Assembly: GCA_019419405.1 (NCBI GenBank)
Contig: DYAA01000001.1
Coordinates: 1 to 19,352 of the forward strand
From: Collinsella sp.
Lineage (GTDB): Bacteria > Actinomycetota > Coriobacteriia > Coriobacteriales > Coriobacteriaceae
DNA length: 19,352 bases
Direction of reading: 5' to 3'
Shown: one piece after another, positions 6,183-14,719 of the stretch
How the letters are laid out: each line of letters begins with the position of its first letter
Position numbering within the stretch: position 1 is the stretch's first letter
The notes under the pieces: model-generated
Seen by the model: only the letters and a program-made list of their open reading frames with translations
Database searches by the model: none
Told to the model about the DNA's origin: nothing
Program-made: the position numbers and the translations under genes

Positions 6183-7466
6183 TTAGTAGATGACGGGATC
6201 GGGGACGGTAGCATGCTCGACATGCGCGCCAAGCGCCTGCAGCTTTTCGACAAAATGCTCGTAGCCGCGCTTGATGTGATGGATAGCCGAAACCTCGGTC
6301 GTCCCGTCGGCGATCAAGCCCGCTACGACGAGGGCCGCTCCGCCGCGCAGATCGGGCGAGGTAGCCTGTGCACCCGAGAAGCCCTTGACGCCATGAATCA
6401 TGGCATGATGGCTCTCGATACGAATGTCGGCACCCATGCGCACCAGCTCAGAGGCAAACATAAAGCGATTCTCGAAGATGTTTTCGGTAATAACGGAACT
6501 GCCGTCGGCAAGGGCGGAGAGCACCATAATCTGCGCCTGCATGTCGGTCGGGAACCCGGGGAACGGAAGCGTCTGGATGTCGACCGGCTTGATACGCTCG
6601 GCACGGTTCACATGGACGCCATCCTCGACGCGCTCGCAGTCGATACCCATGAGCTCCATCTTCTTGAGCACCATGCCCAAGTGAATGGGGCAAAAGCCCG
6701 TGACATCGACACCGCGATCGTCGGCCATCAACGCACCGGCAACGATAAAGGTACCGGCCTCGATGCGGTCGCCTACTACGCGATGGGTAACAGGATGCAG
6801 CTCTTTCACGCCTTCGATAGTCACGACGGGCGTACCGGCGCCAACAATCTTGGCGCCCATCTCGTTGAGCATGTTAGCGAGATCGACGATCTCGGGCTCG
6901 CGGGCGGCATTGTCGATAACCGTGGTGCCCTGTGCGCGCACAGAGGCCATGATGAGGTTCTCGGTCGCACCGACGCTGGCGAACTCGAGCGTGACGGTGG
7001 TACCGCGCAGACCTTGGGGCGCATTAGCGTTGATGTAACCGTGGGCGGTATCGAACTCAACGCCCAGGGCCTCAAGACCAAGAATGTGCATATCGATCTT
7101 GCGAGCACCCAGGTTGCAGCCGCCCGGCATGGCAATTTTGGCGCGATGGAAGCGGCCCAGCAGGGGTCCCATGACGGCGGTGGAAGCGCGCATCTTGGCA
7201 ACGAGCTCGTAGGGGGCCTCCCATGAATCGACCTGAGAGGTATCAATCTCGAGCGTGTGCTCGTCGAGAACATCGATCGTAGCGCCCATGCCCTTGAGCA
7301 CCTTGCCCATCACGTGGACATCGGAAATATCGGGCACGTTCTGCAGCGTCGTCTTGCCCGGCGCCAGAAGCGTTGCCGCCATGAGTTTGAGCGCGGAGTT
7401 CTTGGCACCCGAGACGGGCACGGAGCCTCCGATGGCGTGGCCACCCTCAACGCGGATAATATCCAA
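6183..7466 (-). CDS. murA: UDP-N-acetylglucosamine 1-carboxyvinyltransferase
   Basis: Transfers enolpyruvate from PEP to UDP-GlcNAc, the first committed cytoplasmic step of peptidoglycan synthesis and the target of fosfomycin. The 427 residues match the family in full. SGAKNSAL carries Lys22 and Asn23, KMRAS carries Arg93, the catalytic loop PGGCNLGAR has Cys117, and FPTDMQ holds the general-base Asp near residue 305. Cys rather than Asp in the loop predicts ordinary fosfomycin sensitivity of the enzyme. The start is TTG at 7466, supported by GAAAGGG six to seven bases ahead. The gene begins only 14 bp after the T-run of the atp operon terminator, so its own promoter must lie at or before that hairpin, or it depends on read-through. 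The LCP gene follows directly. Confidence 0.96.
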   Translation of the reverse strand: MDIIRVEGGHAIGGSVPVSGAKNSALKLMAATLLAPGKTTLQNVPDISDVHVMGKVLKGMGATIDVLDEHTLEIDTSQVDSWEAPYELVAKMRASTAVMGPLLGRFHRAKIAMPGGCNLGARKIDMHILGLEALGVEFDTAHGYINANAPQGLRGTTVTLEFASVGATENLIMASVRAQGTTVIDNAAREPEIVDLANMLNEMGAKIVGAGTPVVTIEGVKELHPVTHRVVGDRIEAGTFIVAGALMADDRGVDVTGFCPIHLGMVLKKMELMGIDCERVEDGVHVNRAERIKPVDIQTLPFPGFPTDMQAQIMVLSALADGSSVITENIFENRFMFASELVRMGADIRIESHHAMIHGVKGFSGAQATSPDLRGGAALVVAGLIADGTTEVSAIHHIKRGYEHFVEKLQALGAHVEHATVPDPVIY

Positions 7467-7479
7467 GGTCTACCCTTTC

Positions 7480-7518
7480 AAAAAGCATGCCCGGGGTGGC
7501 TGGGCCATCCCGGGCATG
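7480..7518 (-). terminator. Terminator of the atp operon, directly in front of murA
   Basis: Perfect 10-bp arms CATGCCCGGG / CCCGGGCATG (7486-7495 with 7509-7518), extended inward by TGG/CCA past one mismatch, followed on the - strand by GC and five T. It lies 36 bp after the atpC stop. Its T-run ends 14 bp before the murA start codon. Confidence 0.85.
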
Positions 7519-7554
7519 ATGTGTTCGCAAATGGTCGAACGCTAAATCGTTTGA

Positions 7555-7947
7555 CTATTGGGCAAGCTTGAGCTTACACCATGCGATTTCATTATAGAGG
7601 TAGGCGCGGCGTGCATCATCCTCCGACAAATTACCCAGCTTCTCTTCAAAACCTTGAATATCAGCTTTAAGCTTGTCGGCATCGACGGTCGCCAAATCGC
7701 AAGCGCGCTCGGCGAGAACGGTCACGACATCGTCCGCAACCTGGGCATAGCCGCCGGCCACGGCAAACGTGTGGTCGACAGTGCCCATGGCCTTATCGGA
7801 AACGCGAACGTAACCGCGGTCGATCGTGCAGATCTCGCTGGAGTGAGCAGGCAGGACGCCAAACTCGCCATCCGTGGACGGAATCGACACAAACGCAGCG
7901 TCGCCCTCATAGGCGCAGCTCACGGGGCACACGATGCGGATACGCAT
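7555..7947 (-). CDS. atpC: ATP synthase F1 epsilon subunit
   Basis: Part of the F1 central stalk that couples rotor and catalytic head and can inhibit ATP hydrolysis. The 130-residue protein has the N-terminal beta-sandwich (CPVSCAYEGDAAFVSIPSTDGEFGVLPAHS, given here as a landmark of residues 7-36) and a C-terminal helical part rich in Asp, Glu and Lys. The pattern GEFGVLPAH is the family hallmark. The start lies 3 bp after the atpD stop, the usual final place in the operon. A terminator follows within 40 bp. Confidence 0.93.
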   Translation of the reverse strand: MRIRIVCPVSCAYEGDAAFVSIPSTDGEFGVLPAHSSEICTIDRGYVRVSDKAMGTVDHTFAVAGGYAQVADDVVTVLAERACDLATVDADKLKADIQGFEEKLGNLSEDDARRAYLYNEIAWCKLKLAQ

Positions 7948-7950
7948 AAC

Positions 7951-9405
7951 CTACTTCTCCCCCATCTTGCGGGCGCGCTCGCGCACGTCCTCAATCGTGG
8001 AAGCATAGCGGAAAGCCTGCTCGGGCAGGTCATCGGCCTTGCCGTCGACAATCTCGGCGAAAGAGCGGACGGTATCCTCGACGCGGACGTAGATACCGGG
8101 GTTGCCGGTGAACTTCTCGGCGACGTGGAAGGACTGCGAGAGGAACTGCTGAATCTTACGGGCACGGTTGACCGTAAGGCGCTGCTCCTCGGACAGCTCG
8201 TCCATACCCAGAATGGCGATGATGTCCTGAAGGTCGGAGTACTCCTGCAGGAGCTCCTGGACCTTGACGGCGACACGGTAGTGCTCCTCGCCAACGATCG
8301 AGGGATCGAGAGCGTCGGAGGAAGACGCAAGCGGGTCGATAGCCGGGAACAGGCCGAGCGACGAAATGCTACGCGAAAGAACCGTGGTGGCATCGAGGTG
8401 AGTAAACGTCGTGGCAGGCGCCGGGTCGGTCAGGTCGTCTGCGGGGACGTAGACAGCCTGGACGGAGGTAATGGAGCCCGTCTTGGTCGAGGTAATGCGC
8501 TCCTGGAGGTCGCCCATCTCGGTTGCCAGCGTGGGCTGGTAACCAACGGCGGACGGCATACGGCCCAGCAGTGCGGAAACCTCGGAACCCGCCTGGGAGA
8601 AGCGGAAGATGTTGTCGATGAACAGCAGAACGTCCTGGCCGCGATCGCGGAAGTACTCAGCGGTGGTAAGGCCGGCCAGACCGATGCGCAGACGCGCTCC
8701 GGGCGGCTCGTTCATCTGACCATAGACCAAGCAGGTCTTGTCGATAACGCCAGACTCGCTCATCTCGAGATAAAGGTCGGTGCCCTCGCGGGTACGCTCG
8801 CCGACGCCGGTGAACACCGAGGTGCCGCCGTGCTCCTGGGCGAGGTTGTTGATGAGCTCCTGAATCAGAACGGTCTTGCCAACGCCGGCGCCGCCGAACA
8901 GGCCGGTCTTGCCGCCACGGATGTAGGGCTCGAGCAGGTCGACGGCCTTGATGCCGGTCTCGAAGATCTCGGTCTTGGTGGTGAGCTCGTCAAAGCGGGG
9001 CACTGCATGGTGGATGGGGTAGAACTCCTCCACCTCGGGCATGGGCTTGCCGTCGACGGGCTTGCCCATGACGTTCCAAATGCGACCGAGCGTCTTGGGA
9101 CCAACGGGCATCTTCATGGGCTCACCGGTATCGGTAGCGATGAGGCCGCGCTGCAGGCCGTCGGTCGAGGACATGGCGACCGTGCGGACGACGCCGCCCG
9201 GAAGCTGGCTCTCGACCTCGAGGATCGTGCTCAGATGACCGATCGGGGTCTCGGCCTCGACCGTGAGCGCGTTGTAGATCGGGGGCACCGCGCCGTCAAA
9301 CTTGACGTCGACGACAGGGCCGATGATACGCACGATGCGACCATCACCGGCAGTCGTCTTCTTGGTGGCTTCCTCGACCGCAAGCTTTACGGTGTTATTA
9401 GCCAT
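7951..9405 (-). CDS. atpD: ATP synthase F1 beta subunit
   Basis: Catalytic subunit of F1. The P-loop is GGAGVGKT at residues 171-178, the catalytic Glu is Glu203 in GERTREG, and the Walker B strand reads VLLFIDNIFRF. The catch-loop region ALLGRMPSAVGYQPTL is intact. Length of 484 residues is normal. Its ATG overlaps the TAA of atpG as TAATG, so the two are translationally coupled, and GGAGG precedes the start by seven bases. Confidence 0.97.
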   Translation of the reverse strand: MANNTVKLAVEEATKKTTAGDGRIVRIIGPVVDVKFDGAVPPIYNALTVEAETPIGHLSTILEVESQLPGGVVRTVAMSSTDGLQRGLIATDTGEPMKMPVGPKTLGRIWNVMGKPVDGKPMPEVEEFYPIHHAVPRFDELTTKTEIFETGIKAVDLLEPYIRGGKTGLFGGAGVGKTVLIQELINNLAQEHGGTSVFTGVGERTREGTDLYLEMSESGVIDKTCLVYGQMNEPPGARLRIGLAGLTTAEYFRDRGQDVLLFIDNIFRFSQAGSEVSALLGRMPSAVGYQPTLATEMGDLQERITSTKTGSITSVQAVYVPADDLTDPAPATTFTHLDATTVLSRSISSLGLFPAIDPLASSSDALDPSIVGEEHYRVAVKVQELLQEYSDLQDIIAILGMDELSEEQRLTVNRARKIQQFLSQSFHVAEKFTGNPGIYVRVEDTVRSFAEIVDGKADDLPEQAFRYASTIEDVRERARKMGEK

Positions 9406-10313
9406 TACTGTTCCTCCAATGCTGAGGCTCCGCCGACGATCTCGTTAATCTCGGTCGTGATCGAAGCCTGGCGCACGCGACTATACGTGCGGGTAAGGGT
9501 CGAGATGATCGCGGTGGCGTTTTCCGTCGCGGAGTGCATGGCCTTGCGGCGTGCACCCTGCTCGGCAGCCGCCGAATCGATCAGGGCCTGGTAGATGACC
9601 GTCAGGATATAAGACGGCACAAGCTTGCCGAGAACATGCTCGGGAGAGGGCACGAACTCGAACGTGGACGAGATGCGCTTAGGGGCGTCGGTCTCGTTCT
9701 TACGCGGACCGTGGGCCATAGCGATCATCTCGGGGTCGAGCGGCAACAGATGCTCGACGCGAAGCTCCTGATCCACGCGGTTCTTGGCGTGGTGGTAGAC
9801 AAGCTCGACACGGTCAAGCTCACCGGCACGATACGCATCGCAGATATGAGAGGAGATCATGCGGGCCTGATTGAAATCGGGCTCAGAGGAGTTGCCCTCA
9901 AAGTGCATGACAACGTTTGCGCGGTCACGGAAATACGTGGCCGGTTTGCGCCCACACGCGATGATCTCGCACTCGATGCCGTCGTTCGCCCAAGAAGCGG
10001 CGAGCTTTTCGGCCGTGCGCTCCACCGTCGTATTGAAACCGCCGGCAAGGCCGCGGTCCGAGGCAATAACGACAATCAGGCCATGCTTGACGCTCTCATG
10101 CTTCTGCAGCATGGGATCGGTGCCCGAACAGGAAGCGTCGCCGGCGACCGTCAACATGACGTCGGTCAGCGCCTCCTTATAGGGCTCGGCCTGCTTGGAG
10201 CGATCGAGGGCACGACGGATCTTGGCCGTAGAGACCATCTCCATCGTGCGCGTGATCTGCTTGGTCGTGGTAACCGAGGAGATTCGCTTCTTAATGTCGC
10301 GAAGGTTGGCCAT
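9405..10313 (-). CDS. atpG: ATP synthase F1 gamma subunit
   Basis: Rotor shaft of F1. The N-terminal coiled-coil strand begins LRDIKKRISSVTTTKQITRTM and the C-terminal one ends around TRTYSRVRQASITTEINEI, the two conserved ends of the family; the middle is variable as usual. It has 302 residues, within the normal range. It starts 5 bp after the atpA stop with GAGGAG upstream, and overlaps atpD by one base. Confidence 0.95.
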   Translation of the reverse strand: MANLRDIKKRISSVTTTKQITRTMEMVSTAKIRRALDRSKQAEPYKEALTDVMLTVAGDASCSGTDPMLQKHESVKHGLIVVIASDRGLAGGFNTTVERTAEKLAASWANDGIECEIIACGRKPATYFRDRANVVMHFEGNSSEPDFNQARMISSHICDAYRAGELDRVELVYHHAKNRVDQELRVEHLLPLDPEMIAMAHGPRKNETDAPKRISSTFEFVPSPEHVLGKLVPSYILTVIYQALIDSAAAEQGARRKAMHSATENATAIISTLTRTYSRVRQASITTEINEIVGGASALEEQ

Positions 10314-10318
10314 GGGGC

Positions 10319-11917
10319 TTAGTTCTCCTCTGATCCAGAAACATCCGAATGGTGCTTGGCCATGAACTGCTGTTTGAAGTCGCCGATGACGCGCAAGAGC
10401 TCAGCCTTGGTGTCATCATCGATCTTCTTGGCGCGAACCTTGTCGAGCAGCGAGCCAAAGCCATTGTCCATGTACTCGATGAGCTCGGCACGGAAGGGCA
10501 GCACGTCGGCGATCTCCAGGTCATCCAGGAAGCCCTCGTTGCCAGCGAACAGCGTAACGATCTGCTCGCCAACCTCAAACGGCTTGTAACGCGGCTGCTT
10601 CAGGAGCTCGGTCATGCGAGCACCATGGGTCAGCTGCTTCTGAGTAGCCTCGTCGAGGTCGGAGCCGAACTGCGTAAAGCCAGCGAGCTCCTGGTACGAA
10701 GCGAGGTCCAGACGGAGGTTGCCGGCGACCTGCTTCATGGCCTTGGTCTGCGCATCGCCACCGACGCGGGACACGGAGATGCCCACGTCGACTGCCGGGC
10801 GCTGACCCTGGAAGAAGAGCTCGGACTGCAGGTAGATCTGACCATCGGTAATGGAAATGACGTTGGTCGGAATGTAGGCCGAGACGTCGCCGTCCTGGGT
10901 CTCGATGATCGGCAGTGCCGTCATGGAGCCGTAACCGTTCTTCTTGGACATCTTGACGGCACGCTCGAGCAGACGAGAGTGCAGGTAGAAGATGTCGCCA
11001 GGATAGGCCTCGCGTCCGGGCGGACGATGCAGCGTCAGCGACATCTGACGGTAGGCCACAGCCTGCTTGGACAGGTCGTCGTAGATGACGAGCACGTGGC
11101 CGCCGGGGTTGGTCTCGCTGGCGGGCTTGCCGTCCTCGCCGTTGTACATGAAGAACTCGCCGATAGCGGCACCGGCCATAGGCGCGATGTACTGCATAGG
11201 GGCGGAATCGGCAGCGGTGGCCGAAACGATGATGGTGTAGTCGAGCGCACCGTGCTGAGCGAGGGTCTCGCGGATGTTGGCAACCGTGGAGGCCTTCTGG
11301 CCGATGGCGACATAGATGCAGACCATGCCCTTGCCGCGCTGGTTGAGAATAGCGTCGATGGCGATGGCGGTCTTACCGGTCTTACGGTCGCCGATGATGA
11401 GCTCACGCTGACCGCGGCCAATAGGCACCATGGAGTCGATAGCGAGCAGACCGGTCTGAACCGGCTCGCACACCGGGGTACGGTCGATGACGCCGGGGGC
11501 CTTGAACTCGATGGGGCGACGGTGCGTAGCGACGATGTCGCCTAGGCCGTCGATGGGCTGGCCGAGCGGATTGACGACGCGGCCGAGCATGGCGCGGCTC
11601 ACGGGGATATCCATAATGCGGCCAGTGGTGCGGCACTCGTCGCCTTCCTTGATGGAGTCGACGGCACCGAACAGAACGGCGCCGACCTCGTCACGGTCAA
11701 GGTTCTGGGCAAGGCCGAAGACGGTCTCACCGGTATCGGAGCTCTTGAACTCCAGAAGCTCGCCTGCCATGGCGCTCTTGAGGCCGGAGACGCGCGCGAT
11801 GCCGTCGCCTACCTCGTCGACCGTTGAAACCTCATGCGTATCGACCGTCGCGGAGAGGCTCGTGAGCTGCTCCTGCAGTTTCTTGGCGATATCCTGGGCA
11901 TTGAGGGTTTCGGACAT
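10319..11917 (-). CDS. atpA: ATP synthase F1 alpha subunit
   Basis: Non-catalytic nucleotide-binding subunit that supplies the arginine finger to beta. The P-loop GDRKTGKT is at residues 176-183 and the finger is Arg384 in ISVSRVGG. The length is 532 residues, somewhat more than the usual 500-515. Part of the excess is a short Gly/Pro/Asn-containing insertion at about 261-273, before the strand HVLVIYDDLSKQ. A strong GGAGGTGA precedes the start. The ATG overlaps the atpH stop as TAATG. Confidence 0.97.
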   Translation of the reverse strand: MSETLNAQDIAKKLQEQLTSLSATVDTHEVSTVDEVGDGIARVSGLKSAMAGELLEFKSSDTGETVFGLAQNLDRDEVGAVLFGAVDSIKEGDECRTTGRIMDIPVSRAMLGRVVNPLGQPIDGLGDIVATHRRPIEFKAPGVIDRTPVCEPVQTGLLAIDSMVPIGRGQRELIIGDRKTGKTAIAIDAILNQRGKGMVCIYVAIGQKASTVANIRETLAQHGALDYTIIVSATAADSAPMQYIAPMAGAAIGEFFMYNGEDGKPASETNPGGHVLVIYDDLSKQAVAYRQMSLTLHRPPGREAYPGDIFYLHSRLLERAVKMSKKNGYGSMTALPIIETQDGDVSAYIPTNVISITDGQIYLQSELFFQGQRPAVDVGISVSRVGGDAQTKAMKQVAGNLRLDLASYQELAGFTQFGSDLDEATQKQLTHGARMTELLKQPRYKPFEVGEQIVTLFAGNEGFLDDLEIADVLPFRAELIEYMDNGFGSLLDKVRAKKIDDDTKAELLRVIGDFKQQFMAKHHSDVSGSEEN

Positions 11918-12393
11918 TAGGCTTCACCTCCGTACGAATTAGCAGAGTTTGCGAGGGTCTCCTGCGCGATGCGCAGCTGCGTCTTGACGGAAATATCACG
12001 ACGCTCGCCGCGGGCCTCGAGCACCAGGCCGCCCACGATAGACGGGTCGACCTGCTCGATAAGGAATACCTTGCGGCCGAAGTCCTGCTCGCATTTCTTA
12101 GTGATGGTTTGACGCAGCTCGTCGTCGAGCGGGATCGCCGTGGTGACGGTCACGCCCACTACATCCTCGTCTTCCTCGGCAACATACTTAAAGGCAGCTG
12201 CCACCTTGGGAAGAAGGTCGAGCTGGTCGCGCTTGGACATGGTGTCGAGCACGGCGATGATCTCGGGGCTGGCAGAAGCCAAGCGCTCGATCATCTCGAG
12301 GTCCTCGAACACATGGTTCTCGGCCTTAGCGGCTTCCAGAAGGGAGCGCGCGTAGGTCTCGAGCACCTTGTCCTGATAGCGGCTAGTCGGCAT
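11917..12393 (-). CDS. atpH: ATP synthase F1 delta subunit
   Basis: Peripheral stalk protein that ties the b subunits to the top of the alpha/beta head. The conserved C-terminal signature DPSIVGGLVLEARGERRDISVKT is recognisable at about residues 115-137, and the N-terminus has the YARSLLEAAK helix. At 158 residues it is about 20 shorter than typical. The shortening lies in the N-terminal helical domain. It overlaps the end of atpF by 11 bp and atpA by one base. Confidence 0.92.
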   Translation of the reverse strand: MPTSRYQDKVLETYARSLLEAAKAENHVFEDLEMIERLASASPEIIAVLDTMSKRDQLDLLPKVAAAFKYVAEEDEDVVGVTVTTAIPLDDELRQTITKKCEQDFGRKVFLIEQVDPSIVGGLVLEARGERRDISVKTQLRIAQETLANSANSYGGEA

Positions 12394-12985
12394 TCAGGCT
12401 ACCTGCTTCCTGGATGTAGCGCTCGATGAGCTTCTTCTGCTCGGTCTCGTCCTCGAGTGCCTCGCCCACGATCTTGGTGGCGACGGCAACGGACAGGTCG
12501 GCGATGGAGCTCGCGGCACCGGCGTAAATGGACTTGCGCTCGTCCTCGACGGTCGTATGGGCCTTGGCGATGATCTCCTCGGCCTCCTTGTGAGCAGCCT
12601 CGATGATACGGGCGCGCTCGGACTCGGCGTCCTTACGGGCCTCGAGAACGATGTCGGCAGCCTGACGACGGGCGTCGGTGACGATCGAGTCGGACTCAGC
12701 GCGCTTGGCGATAGCCTCCTGCTTGGTCTTCTCGGCCTCGTCGAGGCTCTCCTCGATCTTCTTGCCGCGCTCCTCCATGGTTTTCATGATGCCCGGCAGG
12801 GCGACCTTGGCCAGCACGATCCAGATAATCAGGAAGGCGATAAGCGCCGGGATGAACTCCGCCATCTTAGGGATGAGGATGTCCGCACCGGCAGCGCCGT
12901 CCTCGGCGAACGCGGAAACCGGCATGAGCAGCGCGGCCGCGGACGCGGAGAGTGCGATCGCGCTCTTCTGGGATGAAAGATTCAT
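12383..12985 (-). CDS. atpF: ATP synthase Fo b subunit with a signal-peptide-like N-terminus
   Basis: Peripheral stalk subunit, 200 residues. A membrane helix lies at about 42-63 and is followed by a long charged coiled coil (from about 68), typical of b. Before it stands an extra N-terminal segment: a Lys7 charge, a hydrophobic Ala-rich core (8-22), then VSAFA followed by EDG, which looks like a signal peptide with an Ala-x-Ala cleavage site after residue 27. Many b subunits lack this. The 15-bp gap from atpE and the overlap into atpH place it firmly in the operon. Whether the leader is cleaved is not visible. Confidence 0.94.
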   Translation of the reverse strand: MNLSSQKSAIALSASAAALLMPVSAFAEDGAAGADILIPKMAEFIPALIAFLIIWIVLAKVALPGIMKTMEERGKKIEESLDEAEKTKQEAIAKRAESDSIVTDARRQAADIVLEARKDAESERARIIEAAHKEAEEIIAKAHTTVEDERKSIYAGAASSIADLSVAVATKIVGEALEDETEQKKLIERYIQEAGSLNAD

Positions 12986-13000
12986 ACTTGACGCTCCGTG

Positions 13001-13195
13001 CTATTTAACGATCAGCGCGACAACGAAGCCGATCAGAGCCAGAGCCTCGCCGAAGGCGGAGCCCATGATGAAGACGGTGAACACGCGGCCCTGGACCTCA
13101 GGCTGACGGGCCATAGCACCCGTAGCACCCAGAGCAGACAGGCCGATAGCAAGACCAGCGCCGATAACACCGAGACCGTAACCGATAACTCCCAC
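13001..13195 (-). CDS. atpE: ATP synthase Fo c subunit
   Basis: Forms the ring that turns as ions pass through Fo. The protein has two membrane helices joined by the polar loop Arg30-Gln31-Pro32-Glu33. The essential carboxylate is Glu50 in SAFGEALALIGF. The residues after it (Ala-Leu rather than Ser-Thr) and the absence of the helix-1 Gln argue for H+ rather than Na+ coupling. At 64 residues it is on the short side, with a very brief N-terminus. The GTG start at 13195 is well supported by GGAGG four to five bases ahead. A 124-bp gap from atpB is the longest inside the operon. Confidence 0.94.
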   Translation of the reverse strand: MGVIGYGLGVIGAGLAIGLSALGATGAMARQPEVQGRVFTVFIMGSAFGEALALIGFVVALIVK

Positions 13196-13319
13196 GATTC
13201 CTCCTTTGTCGTGCGTGTCTTATTTCACGCAGGATAACCTTTTTATAACTGCCGGGCTCCATGGGTACGGGCACCGGCGGTTTAACGAATTGCCTTACCT
13301 TTAAGGCGCGAACGGAAGA

Positions 13320-14123
13320 CTACTCCTCCTCCGCGACCTCCTCTGCCTCGGAGACATACACGGCGGTAAGGACCGTGAAGACGTAAGCCTGGATGGCGCC
13401 GACCACAAGCTCGATCGCATAGATCAGGATGAGGATGGCAAGCCAGGCCAGCGAAGGCAGGGCGCCGACGGCGTGCGCCGCGGAAACCTGCTGAAGCAGC
13501 GGCTGCATGAACATGCTCGCCATGATGGCGAACGAGCCCATGACCACGTGTCCTGCGAACATGTTGCAGAACAGACGGACGGCGAGCGTGATGAGGCGCA
13601 GGAAGGTTGAGAAAAGCTCGACGACCCACACGAGCACGTTCATCGGGAAGCTCACGCCCTGCGGGGCGAGGCTCTTGATGTAGCCGATCACGCCGTGAGC
13701 CTTGCATCCGTAGTAGATGAAGTACACGAAGGCGAAAATGGCGAGTGCGGCGGTGGAGCCGATTGCGCCGGTGCCGGGCTTCATTCCCGGGATCAGGCCG
13801 ATCATGTTATTGATCAGGATGAACAGGAAAAGCGAGCACAGGAACGGGAAGTGCTTCTTCCAGTTCTCACCCACGACACCCTTGCCGATATCGTTCTCGA
13901 CGTACTCGATGATGTACTCGAAACCGTTGACGAAGAAGCCCTTGGGAACCAGGGTCTGCTTCTTCTTGAACACGGTCAGGACGATCAGGAGCACGATCGT
14001 GGAGACGATCAGCCAAAACGAGTACTGCGTGATGCCGCAGCTCAGATCGCCCACGACAGGGGTGGAGCTGAACTCGCTGACCAGATGATTAATCTCATCA
14101 GGCAGCTTTTCAAAAATTTCCAC
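13320..14123 (-). CDS. atpB: ATP synthase Fo a subunit
   Basis: Integral membrane stator that carries the ion half-channels facing the c ring. Hydrophobic segments lie at about 32-53, 92-113, 118-139, 160-206 (likely two helices) and 222-257. The essential Arg is Arg183 in LAVRLFCNMFAGH, and the last helix has AIQAYVFTVLTAVYV with Gln245. The length of 267 residues is normal. The C-terminus is acidic. The start is a GTG at 14123 with GAAAGG six bases before it; that ribosome binding site overlaps the stop of the atpI-like gene. Confidence 0.95.
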   Translation of the reverse strand: MEIFEKLPDEINHLVSEFSSTPVVGDLSCGITQYSFWLIVSTIVLLIVLTVFKKKQTLVPKGFFVNGFEYIIEYVENDIGKGVVGENWKKHFPFLCSLFLFILINNMIGLIPGMKPGTGAIGSTAALAIFAFVYFIYYGCKAHGVIGYIKSLAPQGVSFPMNVLVWVVELFSTFLRLITLAVRLFCNMFAGHVVMGSFAIMASMFMQPLLQQVSAAHAVGALPSLAWLAILILIYAIELVVGAIQAYVFTVLTAVYVSEAEEVAEEE

Positions 14124-14126
14124 GAC

Positions 14127-14450
14127 TTACCTTTCGACCTCATGAGGATCTCGCAGCGCCTTGACGACACGAACCGTGCAGGCAGCCATAAAGGCCACGA
14201 AGCCGATCGCCTCGCCCAGGAGGAACATGCGAAATGCCTCTCCGAACAACACAAACACAACCAAGGTAAAGACGAGTAGGGCGATTGCCGAGACCGCCAG
14301 ACTCACCATGCCCTTGAGCATGTCCGCATTCTGCTTATCGTCAAGAACCGGCTTGAGCGTAAAAACAAAGGGAAGAAAGGCGACCGCGCCCGCGATGACG
14401 CCTGCAACGATAGCGAGCAGATCGGCTATCTGAAACACTGGCGTCCTCAC
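14127..14450 (-). CDS. Small membrane protein in the atpI position
   Basis: A 107-residue protein with three hydrophobic stretches (about 8-32, 44-70 and 75-96) and a charged C-terminal end. Place at the head of the operon, size and topology fit AtpI, the accessory protein linked to c-ring assembly. The sequence itself is too diverged to prove it, so the name rests mainly on context. Two GTG starts are possible: 14450 (GAGGG close by) and 14438 (GAGG six bases ahead). The stop is 3 bp before the atpB start. Confidence 0.75.
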   Translation of the reverse strand: MRTPVFQIADLLAIVAGVIAGAVAFLPFVFTLKPVLDDKQNADMLKGMVSLAVSAIALLVFTLVVFVLFGEAFRMFLLGEAIGFVAFMAACTVRVVKALRDPHEVER

Positions 14451-14719
14451 TTTCCCTCTTTAACGCTTCCCAGAACAGTTCCCGCCAAACATTGGTGACT
14501 ATTGTACGAGCCAATCGCTAAAGTACAACCGAAAAAGCATCGGTTAATACGCACCTGTTCGTTTTCTTAAGACCTTCTTTATGCCGCAGGTAGGTAATAC
14601 GTTTTTCTCGAACCCTGCAGGGCAAAACGTCCGTTAACGGGAGTGCGCGCGGTCGCCTTTTGTTCGTCCGCGCGCACCGTTTCTTCGTATTTGCAGCCGC
14701 GGCCGTCTTAGCCCGACGA
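14451..14719. other. Intergenic region upp-atp with hairpins
   Basis: This 269-bp gap holds no gene. From the upp side it has a perfect 10-bp stem GTGCGCGCGG/CCGCGCGCAC (14643-14652 with 14668-14677), an ACGTTTT/AAAACGT repeat enclosing the palindrome CCCTGCAGGG (14599-14630), and a small AACCGA/TCGGTT hairpin (14527-14545) next to the atp promoter. None has a proper T-run on the - strand, so the end of the upp transcript is uncertain. Confidence 0.5.
14501..14528 (-). promoter_or_regulatory. Probable promoter of the atp operon
   Basis: On the - strand TTGTAC (14523-14528) is followed after 16 bp by TACAAT (14501-14506), which matches five of six bases of TATAAT. Transcription would start near 14494, about 45 nt ahead of the first gene. 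The -35 match is modest. Confidence 0.55.

Noticed and set aside
7558..9594. Long + strand open frame (678 codons) across atpC, atpD and atpG
   Set aside because: It is antisense to three clear ATP synthase genes and shows no family signature; long antisense frames are common in GC-rich genes.
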